From positions 1-9,674 of the forward strand of contig JAPOKN010000038.1 in the NCBI GenBank assembly GCA_029977605.1: a stretch of 9,674 bases of DNA. Direction: 5' to 3'. The notes under the pieces are model-generated. The model was not told the origin of the DNA, made no database searches, and was given only the letters and a program-made list of their open reading frames with translations. This DNA comes from Methanobacteriota archaeon. GTDB taxonomy: Archaea > Thermoplasmatota > Poseidoniia > MGIII > CG-Epi1. A program made the translations under genes and the position numbers. Positions 1 through 5,530 of the stretch are shown in pieces (the stretch's first letter is position 1; each line of letters begins with the position of its first letter).

Positions 1-1166
1 GCAGTCAGCAGTCCAATTATAACCGGCGCAACACATCCTGCAGCTGCTGAACCATAAGCTACACCATACCAAAACAATCCAGTTTTCGTTCCAGCTTCTT
101 CACTTGCAAAACTAAAGGTTTCCATTGCTGGATTATTGAATTTTTTACCGGCAGATTGAATCCCACCTTCAATGGCACCTGCAACAGAAGCAGCAAATTT
201 GGTATGAAAAATATAATCATTTAAGAATTGGCGGAATGGTCGAACAATTTTCTCAAAGTCATATTCCATTAACATTGAAAACCCTAGTCCTGCAACCATT
301 ATTCCAACAAATAATTCTAGATATCCAAGATATCCTCCAATTATGCTTACAAAAGGCACTAACAAAATACCAATTAAGAGTAAAACTCCAGTTAGGCCTG
401 CTGCAGCAGCCAAACCGTCAGGTAATGTTTCTCTTGCGGCAGTTTCATCAAATTTACCAATACGTTGTTTTTTGTTTGTCAAGTAGAAAGACATGTATCC
501 AGGCAACATTGGAAAAGAACAAGGTGAAAAGAAGACCATTACACCAGCACCCACAGCAAACAGATAGATTGAGGATTGTTTCAGATTTACAACACCCCCT
601 TGACCAGTTAGCGCTTTGTCTACTTCTGCAGTTAATTCACTTTCAGAAATTGGGCCAATGTGGGAATAGGTTATCTCACCGTTTTTATCGATTATAAAGA
701 TCTTTGGAGTTCCAATAACATCATATGCTATTTCAATATCTCCTTCACTATCACCAAGTGCATGTCTCCACCCATAGCTCTGTGCATAATTCCTAAGCTC
801 GTTTTCATCGTCATTTCCAAATACACTTACTGAAAGTATAGCTACATCATCACTATCCATTTTTTCAGAATAAGGTTCCAGTGCTTCTTTAACGAATTTT
901 TCACAAGGTTCGCAAGTGGAAAACATAAAATCAAGAATAACTACCTGTTCACCTTCGTAATCAGAGAGAGAGAAAGTTGTACCATCAGTATCTTTCAAAG
1001 TAAAATCTGGTGCATTATTATCGCCACCAATCATGCCATAAAGAATAACAGCTAAAATTAGAATACTAACAGTTCCAATTGAAAATAAAACTTTATTTTC
1101 AGAAACTGTAGTTTTAGTTTTATCTACTAAAACATCCCAATTTGTTTCTTGTTTCTCTGTTGCCAC
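1..1166 (-). CDS. TlpA-like thioredoxin fused to CcdA/DsbD-type thiol-disulfide transmembrane transporter (3' end cut by window)
   Basis: Reading the minus strand from a GTG at 1166 gives 388 open codons that run off the left edge. Residues 28-47 form an N-terminal membrane anchor. Residues 52-188 are a TlpA/ResA-like thioredoxin domain with active site CEPC (85-88) and the cis-Pro loop GTPK (152-155). From about 199 the protein becomes a CcdA/DsbD-beta membrane domain: FSPCSFPMLPGY places one conserved cysteine (C216) in the first helix, and AAGCVAPV places the partner (C378) in a later helix. A hydrophilic stretch (about 301-361) separates the two helix groups. In CcdA/DsbD families this cysteine pair passes electrons from cytoplasmic thioredoxin to outward-facing thiol proteins. 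The thioredoxin domain is N-terminal, unlike DsbD, where it is C-terminal. GTG is the only start between the in-frame stop at 1175-1173 and the domain, and AGGTGA lies six bases before it. It is the third gene of the redox operon, 11 bases after its neighbour. Confidence 0.93.
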   Translation of the reverse strand, partial: MATEKQETNWDVLVDKTKTTVSENKVLFSIGTVSILILAVILYGMIGGDNNAPDFTLKDTDGTTFSLSDYEGEQVVILDFMFSTCEPCEKFVKEALEPYSEKMDSDDVAILSVSVFGNDDENELRNYAQSYGWRHALGDSEGDIEIAYDVIGTPKIFIIDKNGEITYSHIGPISESELTAEVDKALTGQGGVVNLKQSSIYLFAVGAGVMVFFSPCSFPMLPGYMSFYLTNKKQRIGKFDETAARETLPDGLAAAAGLTGVLLLIGILLVPFVSIIGGYLGYLELFVGIMVAGLGFSMLMEYDFEKIVRPFRQFLNDYIFHTKFAASVAGAIEGGIQSAGKKFNNPAMETFSFASEEAGTKTGLFWYGVAYGSAAAGCVAPVIIGLLT

Positions 1167-1172
1167 TCGATT

Positions 1173-1178
1173 TCACCT
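1173..1178 (-). promoter_or_regulatory. Shine-Dalgarno site deciding the GTG start of the CcdA fusion
   Basis: On the minus strand AGGTGA overlaps the last base of the upstream gene's TAA stop (1180-1178) and sits six bases before GTG 1166. It matches the GGAGGTGAT anti-SD complement known from archaeal 16S rRNA. It supports translation of this gene as an internal cistron of a polycistronic message. Confidence 0.6.
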
Positions 1179-2521
1179 TAGTATTTTCTTCGACTTAATC
1201 CAATTAATAAAGCTACAGTCACAGTAAAAATACCGAAACCTGGAGCTCCTTCACTATCATTACCTCTTCCCGTGCCTTCAAACTGCTTCGCCTCACTGGC
1301 TGCAAATCCATTCTTTCCATCAACTAGTAAAATACGATACCACACAGGATCTCCACTACTAAATTGAATTGAAGCTGTAGCCTTGTTATTTTCATCTACA
1401 ACCATAGGCATTACTCCCCATGCTTCATCATCATATGAACCATTATGGAAATTGTAAATGACGTAAGCAGACCCAATTCCATCTTCATCTTCTAGCATTG
1501 CACTAACTTCAGCCATGTTGCCTACTAGGTTCTCTTCGTAAGTCACAACCTTAGGAGGTTCGTTCTGCTCATCATATGCTGTAGATTCAGGAGTTGCGGA
1601 ATTAGCTGCTCTTGGAGTATCAGCACTGTTTCCCGTCTTTCCAGCAGTAGTTGTTCTTGAAGTATCATCATTATCATAGACAACCGCAACTACAGATACT
1701 TTTGCAGGATTTATTGGAGTAGGTATTGGATGTTCTCCCTCTTGCGGGTTCCCATCACGGTCTTCATGTCCGCTTGGATACATTATAGTTTCAGGAATAG
1801 TCCATTCTATTTCAGAAGTCCAAGTTTCACCAGGTAGTAATTCCACTTGTTGATTATGTAATGCAGTTTCTCGGAAAACATTATGTGTCATAACTTCTTT
1901 TCCTTCAACAGAACTCCATGCCATAATGTCATCTTCCACTACGAATAGGTAAACACTGGAATCTAGTACATCTGGATCTGTTGGGAGATTAAATCCTCCC
2001 TCTCCAAGGTAGGTTAAATTAACTGTAAAAATGAAATGATCTTCTCTAAATTCTTGCCAGACTCTTAGTTCTGTAGGCTTGACGTCTCTTTCACCACTCT
2101 CAAAGTAATGGTCTTTGTATGTATCGTAAGTTCCATCGCCTCCGCCTAATTCTTCGATATACCCTCCATCGAATTGAGCATCAGGAGTACCTTGAACGGA
2201 GTAATGATTGTATCTATCTTTTGATTCTTGGCTAACGAATTCATCATCTGAACTTCCTCCATTAGTTTGGTGAAAAGAAATGAAAGTTACAGGTTCAGAG
2301 GGGTCTTCTCTGAATTCTTTCCAAAGTTTAGCTACATCCGGATCTATGCCCATGCAAGGAGAGCATCCTAAGCTAGTAAATTGCTCCATAATTGGCCTGT
2401 GAGTCCATCCATTGGGGTAGTCATCAGGTTCAGGATTACTAGTTTCACTTGATACAGGAATTGATGAAATAACAAATAAAAAGCAGACTAAAAAGGAAAG
2501 TAAAGTTTGTCTAAGGTTCAT
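1178..2521 (-). CDS. Exported Omp28/thioredoxin-like protein with PGF-CTERM-like C-terminal signal
   Basis: A predicted secreted thiol-redox protein of 447 residues. It has an N-terminal signal peptide (hydrophobic core about 8-22), then a thioredoxin-like domain with FTSLGCSPCMG, the CxxC motif being C53/C56. The TP of GTPDAQFDGG (112-113) resembles the cis-Pro loop of the fold. The WTHRP...FTS.GC..C layout recalls Omp28-type proteins. A beta-rich middle follows, then an Ig-like C-terminal module (about 323-415, with DEDGIGSAYVIYNF). The tail APGFGIFTVTVALLIGLSRRKY is a PGF-type tripeptide, a hydrophobic helix and a basic end, the pattern processed by archaeosortase A in other archaea. ATG 2521 is preferred because AAGGTG stands five bases before it. 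A GTG at 2527 would overlap that site and add two residues. It is a paralogue of the upstream gene and lies in the same operon. The exact substrate is unknown; thiol-disulfide exchange is inferred from the CxxC. Confidence 0.88.
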   Translation of the reverse strand: MNLRQTLLSFLVCFLFVISSIPVSSETSNPEPDDYPNGWTHRPIMEQFTSLGCSPCMGIDPDVAKLWKEFREDPSEPVTFISFHQTNGGSSDDEFVSQESKDRYNHYSVQGTPDAQFDGGYIEELGGGDGTYDTYKDHYFESGERDVKPTELRVWQEFREDHFIFTVNLTYLGEGGFNLPTDPDVLDSSVYLFVVEDDIMAWSSVEGKEVMTHNVFRETALHNQQVELLPGETWTSEIEWTIPETIMYPSGHEDRDGNPQEGEHPIPTPINPAKVSVVAVVYDNDDTSRTTTAGKTGNSADTPRAANSATPESTAYDEQNEPPKVVTYEENLVGNMAEVSAMLEDEDGIGSAYVIYNFHNGSYDDEAWGVMPMVVDENNKATASIQFSSGDPVWYRILLVDGKNGFAASEAKQFEGTGRGNDSEGAPGFGIFTVTVALLIGLSRRKY

Positions 2522-2526
2522 ATTCA

Positions 2527-2532
2527 CACCTT
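2527..2532 (-). promoter_or_regulatory. Shine-Dalgarno site supporting ATG 2521
   Basis: AAGGTG on the minus strand precedes ATG 2521 by five bases and overlaps the alternative GTG at 2527. A weak TATA-like stretch (2551-2560, GTAAAATATG on the minus strand) sits about 26 bases before 2529, so a secondary internal promoter giving a near-leaderless GTG start cannot be excluded. Confidence 0.45.
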
Positions 2533-2568
2533 ATACTAAATCAAAGGGGACATATTTTACAGTTGCGT

Positions 2569-4050
2569 TTAACCAGAAGCCGGTTTTCTGGCCCAGTATA
2601 CAAATCCAGATAGTGCAGCCAAAACTAAAGCACCAATTCCAATCATCATGATAGGTAATTCTCCACCTTCAGAAGGAGGAGTACCACCGTCAGCCCCAAC
2701 AAATACTAGTACATCCGTTCTACTTGATGTTTTATTTCCATCTGAGAAAATAACTTGGTAGTAAATTTCACTATCGCCAGAGTAAGGAATCAATGAAGTT
2801 CCAGTAGCTCCGGAGTATGCATAACAAACTCCATTTTCATCGCAAACTTCTTCACCTTCAATTTTCATCTCATCAGTCATCCATTCTCCAGTGTAATTAC
2901 TTGATTCGTAATTATAGACGACGAATGCAGCTCCAATGCCTTCATCAGCATCAAAATTAGCTTGGATTTCAGCACCTTCCTCGAGGTATATTTCTGTCTT
3001 TTTGATTATTTCAGGAACATCTCTCTCAGGATTATCATACTTAGTTGACTGAGGCGTAGCAGATTGAATTGATCTTGGAGTAGGATATGTATCGTCTCCA
3101 TTGGAATCTTGATCATTACCAGAATCTGTATCATCAGAGTCAAACACGACTGCAATTGGAATAATTCTTCCTGGATTAATAGGAATTTTAATATCTCCTT
3201 CAACACCATCTCCATCTACTTGAGTCGTTGGAACCTTCCATACTGCACTAAATGTCGTAGATTCATCTTGAGCTAAAGTAAATACTTCACTTTCAATACC
3301 ATATTCTCTGAATACCATTCTGTTAGTCCAAATTTCATCAAGGTATGAAGAGTATGCAGGCACTCCATCTTCAACCATAAAAACAATCAATTCTCCATTT
3401 AAGTCAGGACTTTCGCCTAGTATGTCATCAGGTTCAGTAGGTACTCCATCATCTCCTCCGGTTTGTCCGAAGTAGGTTACATCAACACTTAATTTGAACT
3501 GGCCAGCTTCTCCCTCAGATTCAGAACCAATAAATTCACTGTAAATATCTAAATCCACTATTTTGAAAGGTTCATCATTTCCTTCACCTTCTCTTTGCCC
3601 TGATTCGGACATTGCTGTTGTATAATCTTGATAATTAGATTCTCCGCCACCACCAACATAGCGATAGTTACCATCAAACTGTGCATTTGGAGTACCTGTT
3701 TGCCCATAATGATCTCTCATTCTTGATCTTGAATCTTGTGTATGGAACGGATCATCTCCAGCCCCTCCGTTTGTTTGGTGAAAGACTACAACATTGAAAG
3801 GATTAGATTCATCCATTTCACCATCATGAATAACTTCTTCCATTGCAGGGTCAGCATAACTCATGCAATAAACGCAACTTAAACTTGTGAACAGCTCTCC
3901 AAAGGGCCGGTGTGTCCAATCATTAGGGTATGTTCTTTCAGAATCCTTAGTTTGAAAATCGATAGATTCTTCAACAAAACCAGACGAGCAAGGCGAACAA
4001 AAAGAAAGTGCGATAGCCATCACTACAGCTAGTTTAATTGATTCTAACAT
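2569..4050 (-). CDS. Exported membrane-anchored Omp28/thioredoxin-like protein (paralogue of downstream gene)
   Basis: First gene of the redox operon, 493 residues. The N-terminal signal peptide has a hydrophobic core at about 5-17. The thioredoxin-like domain carries FTSLSCVYCMSYADP with CxxC at 59/62, a VVVFHQTNGG strand, and the cis-Pro-like GTPNAQFDGN (TP at 120-121). A long acidic beta-rich region follows, then an Ig-like module (about 346-452, with DEGIGAAFVVYNY). After a Gly/Pro/Ser-rich linker comes one membrane helix (about 467-486) and a short basic tail. Shared signatures with the next gene, such as YPN.WTHRP, HQTNGG, GTP.AQFDG and SATP.ST.YD, show tandem duplication and divergence. 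The tail has no PGF motif, so this copy looks permanently anchored. An extra pair C403/C409 (CDENGVC) may form a structural disulfide. A leaderless start at ATG 4050 is supported by a TATA-like box about 25 bases upstream. The substrate is not deducible. Confidence 0.88.
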   Translation of the reverse strand: MLESIKLAVVMAIALSFCSPCSSGFVEESIDFQTKDSERTYPNDWTHRPFGELFTSLSCVYCMSYADPAMEEVIHDGEMDESNPFNVVVFHQTNGGAGDDPFHTQDSRSRMRDHYGQTGTPNAQFDGNYRYVGGGGESNYQDYTTAMSESGQREGEGNDEPFKIVDLDIYSEFIGSESEGEAGQFKLSVDVTYFGQTGGDDGVPTEPDDILGESPDLNGELIVFMVEDGVPAYSSYLDEIWTNRMVFREYGIESEVFTLAQDESTTFSAVWKVPTTQVDGDGVEGDIKIPINPGRIIPIAVVFDSDDTDSGNDQDSNGDDTYPTPRSIQSATPQSTKYDNPERDVPEIIKKTEIYLEEGAEIQANFDADEGIGAAFVVYNYESSNYTGEWMTDEMKIEGEEVCDENGVCYAYSGATGTSLIPYSGDSEIYYQVIFSDGNKTSSRTDVLVFVGADGGTPPSEGGELPIMMIGIGALVLAALSGFVYWARKPASG

Positions 4051-4638
4051 ATGCTTCGATTAACTTGGGAATATATTAGATTATTGTTCATCAATACATT
4101 ATATTTATTTGGAGCCTTCTACACTAAGAATTTAGTGATTAAAAGGCACTACATGACTAAGAGATTTTACCGTGATGCTCTTCAATTATCTAAAGATAAA
4201 AAAAAGCAATTAATGGTAATCGGTGATCCTTGCGGAGGAACATATTTTCAGTTCATTTCAGACTTATTTCCTAATTGTGAACACGGCGATGTAACTCTTG
4301 ATTTGTTTGGCTGTTCAAAATGTAATAGAATGGATATTAATGATATGGACGCTTGGTCACAGTTTGAATCAAACTCATTTGTAGTTATGGAAACAGGCAC
4401 TTTATCATTTTCAAAAGATATTAGAAAAGTCTTGACTCAAATAAAAAGAATAAGTGGTGGAGATTTTCTTTCGGCAGGAGGAACACACGGCTTTCTTTGG
4501 GAGAATTATTTACATAAGACATATAATAATAAATTGAATTATCTTACTCATCCTTTTGATTTTAGAGAAGATTCTTTTCACAAATCAAAGACTTTGGTTG
4601 GCAAAGAAGTTTTAGAATTAGAATTTATGAAATTATAA
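4051..4638 (+). CDS. Unrecognised Rossmann-like protein, possibly related to SAM-methyltransferase folds
   Basis: A 195-residue ORF with no confident family. From residue 52 it reads like a methyltransferase-type Rossmann core: a beta strand and turn QLMVIGDPCGG (54-64), then GDVTLDLFGCSKC, a third strand NSFVVMETGTL, and a helix-turn DIRKVLTQIKRISGGDFL. The GDVTLDLFGC.KC block is memorable and I associate similar blocks with conserved hypothetical proteins of large DNA viruses, but only from memory. Residues 1-34 are hydrophobic and aromatic, which could be a membrane anchor. They may also be spurious, because ATG 4051 directly abuts the divergent ATG 4050 and this stretch contains that gene's promoter. 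An in-frame ATG at 4153, with AAAAGG six bases before it and TATATTTATT further upstream (4100-4109), would give a soluble 161-residue protein. The stop touches the CCA end of tRNA-Ser. Confidence 0.7.
   Translation: MLRLTWEYIRLLFINTLYLFGAFYTKNLVIKRHYMTKRFYRDALQLSKDKKKQLMVIGDPCGGTYFQFISDLFPNCEHGDVTLDLFGCSKCNRMDINDMDAWSQFESNSFVVMETGTLSFSKDIRKVLTQIKRISGGDFLSAGGTHGFLWENYLHKTYNNKLNYLTHPFDFREDSFHKSKTLVGKEVLELEFMKL
4071..4078 (-). promoter_or_regulatory. TATA-like promoter of the redox operon
   Basis: The minus strand reads TAATATAT, centred about 25 bases before ATG 4050. This is the archaeal TATA-to-TSS distance expected for a leaderless transcript starting at the ATG. No Shine-Dalgarno site is visible before that ATG, which agrees. 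The box lies inside the 5' end of the divergent reading frame that begins at 4051. Confidence 0.5.
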
Positions 4639-4726
4639 TGGCGCGGGGAGGGGGATTTGAACCCCCGTGGGATAAATCCCATTGGATTAGCAATCCAACG
4701 CAATGGCCAGACTATGCGACCCCCGC
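4639..4726 (-). tRNA. tRNA-Ser(GCU) with encoded CCA
   Basis: Read on the minus strand, this folds into a class II tRNA. The acceptor is GCGGGGG (4726-4720) pairing TCCCCGC (4649-4643), with one G-U pair. The D arm has GCA/TGC, and the anticodon stem TTGGA/TCCAA encloses the loop TTGCTAA. The anticodon GCU is at 4691-4689. A long variable arm TGGGAT...ATCCCA is typical of serine. The T stem is GGGGG/CCCCC with loop TTCAAAT. Discriminator G (4642) is followed by an encoded CCA (4641-4639). It decodes AGC/AGU codons. The 3' end abuts the stop of the convergent upstream gene with no spacer. Confidence 0.96.
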
Positions 4727-4748
4727 TAGAAATTTCCGACTAAGCAGG

Positions 4749-4756
4749 CATATAAG
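4749..4756 (-). promoter_or_regulatory. TATA-like promoter of tRNA-Ser
   Basis: The minus strand reads CTTATATG, centred 26-27 bases before the first base of the mature tRNA (4726). That is the usual archaeal spacing and would give a primary transcript with almost no 5' leader. It is divergent from the microprotein promoter about 35 bases away. Confidence 0.5.
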
Positions 4757-4777
4757 GTAATTACGTTGATTAACATA

Positions 4778-4797
4778 GGAAGTTTTTTTATACTTCC
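4778..4797 (+). promoter_or_regulatory. TATA-like promoter enclosed by an inverted repeat (candidate operator) upstream of the Cys-rich ORF
   Basis: GGAAGT (4778-4783) and ACTTCC (4792-4797) are perfect six-base inverted arms separated by eight bases. Between and overlapping them lies TTTTTATA (4785-4792), centred 26-27 bases before ATG 4815, the right distance for a leaderless archaeal transcript. A repressor dimer bound to the arms would cover the TBP site, so negative regulation is plausible but inferred. A terminator is unlikely because the T run is in the loop rather than after the stem. Confidence 0.42.
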
Positions 4798-4814
4798 CAT
4801 TTCTTACAAATATA

Positions 4815-4877
4815 ATGAATCAAGCATGTAAATGCAGTTGTAATTGCGATTGTTGCAAGAATAATGACTGTTGTTAA
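4815..4877 (+). CDS. Cysteine-rich 20-residue microprotein, putative metal-binding (metallothionein-like)
   Basis: ATG 4815 to TAA 4875-4877 encodes 20 residues, eight of them cysteine (positions 5, 7, 9, 11, 13, 14, 19, 20), in a CxCxCxCxCC-x4-CC pattern with Lys, Ser, Asn and Asp between. Cysteine codons alternate between TGT and TGC and the intervening codons differ. This suggests selection on the protein rather than a simple DNA repeat. Alternating CxC and CC spacing is what metallothioneins use to bind soft metals (Cu, Zn, Cd), so thiolate metal binding or thiol buffering is the likely role. This is inference from composition; I recognise no named family. No Shine-Dalgarno site is present, but a TATA-like box is placed for a leaderless start. 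It lies between tRNA-Ser and rdgB and is separated from rdgB by 53 bases. It is too short for ordinary gene callers. Confidence 0.55.
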   Translation: MNQACKCSCNCDCCKNNDCC

Positions 4878-4901
4878 TCTACTAAATATTTCAGCCTAAA
4901 C

Positions 4902-4909
4902 ATTAAAAG
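4902..4909 (+). promoter_or_regulatory. TATA-like promoter of rdgB
   Basis: ATTAAAAG is centred 25-26 bases before ATG 4931, again the leaderless archaeal distance. It favours ATG 4931 over the TTG at 4925. A second AT-rich stretch (4882-4890) is too far upstream for either start. Confidence 0.35.
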
Positions 4910-4930
4910 TCACAATTCAGATGTTTGGTA

Positions 4931-5524
4931 ATGGCAAAGGATGTAACTGGCAAAGAGTTTTCAAAAGGAAGTGTAGATTTGCAAATAATAACATCGAATA
5001 ATGGTAAAATTAGAGAATTCAAGGAAATATTGAGAGAATCGCCTTATGTTCCGGTTCAAAATAATGTATCTTATCCCGAAATTCAGGCATCCAGTTTGGA
5101 AGATGTAGTAGATTTCGGCCTTACTTGGCTTCAAGAAAGAATTTCCTCTCCGTTTGTAATAGATGATTCAGGTGTTTTCATAGATCATTTTAATGGATTT
5201 CCTGGAACTTACACTAGATATATTTATGATACAATAGGTCTCAAAGGAGTTCTTAGACAAATGGAAGGTGTAGACGATAGAGAATGTACTTTCAGATGTG
5301 TATTAGGTTTACTTACAGAATCAGGTGAAAAGCAAAAGTTTGTAGGGGAGTGCAGCGGAACTCTGATTAATGAGTTAAGAGGAGAGGGGGGATTTGGGTA
5401 TGATCCTATCTTTATTCCAGACGGATTCGACAAAACATTTGCAGAATTAGCATCTGAAGAGAAAAACAGTATTAGTCATCGAGGTAAAGCAATGAGAAAA
5501 TTAATAGATTTTTTATTGCAATAG
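4931..5524 (+). CDS. rdgB: XTP/dITP diphosphatase (non-canonical purine NTP pyrophosphatase, RdgB/HAM1 family)
   Basis: A cytosolic house-cleaning enzyme of 197 residues that hydrolyses ITP, dITP and XTP to the monophosphate and pyrophosphate, keeping deaminated purines out of nucleic acids. All family motifs are visible. TSNNGKIREF (21-30) is the substrate-binding SxNxxKxxE motif. FVIDDSGVFIDHFNGFPG (75-92) holds the catalytic acidic residues. GFGYDPIF (154-161) and TFAEL..EEKNSISHRGKA (169-187) form the C-terminal nucleotide-binding part. Length matches archaeal members, with about 15 extra N-terminal residues before the first strand. ATG 4931 is chosen over TTG 4925 because of the TATA-like spacing. 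It ends six bases before the CPBP protease gene and may be co-transcribed with it. Confidence 0.95.
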   Translation: MAKDVTGKEFSKGSVDLQIITSNNGKIREFKEILRESPYVPVQNNVSYPEIQASSLEDVVDFGLTWLQERISSPFVIDDSGVFIDHFNGFPGTYTRYIYDTIGLKGVLRQMEGVDDRECTFRCVLGLLTESGEKQKFVGECSGTLINELRGEGGFGYDPIFIPDGFDKTFAELASEEKNSISHRGKAMRKLIDFLLQ

Positions 5525-5530
5525 AATAGT

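Noticed and set aside
236..697. A 153-codon plus-strand open frame rich in Leu and Gln
   Set aside because: It lies antisense to the CcdA fusion, whose minus-strand frame has clear domain motifs. The composition is that of a shadow frame, with no recognisable motif.
3006..3215. Short minus-strand frame inside the first Omp28-like gene
   Set aside because: Out-of-frame shadow of a well-supported CDS, with low-complexity Leu/Ile-rich content.
4000..4020. Lipoprotein lipobox in the first Omp28-like protein (LSFC at residues 15-18)
   Set aside because: The residue before the cysteine is Phe, which does not fit the small-residue lipobox rule, and the protein already has a C-terminal anchor.
4778..4797. 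Inverted repeat as an intrinsic terminator
   Set aside because: The T run is in the loop rather than after the stem, the stem has only six pairs, and no plus-strand gene ends just upstream except across the opposite-strand tRNA.
4921..4989. ATG 4921 opening a short plus-strand frame ahead of rdgB
   Set aside because: It is out of frame with rdgB, overlaps its start and has no motif. Basic-rich random-looking translation.
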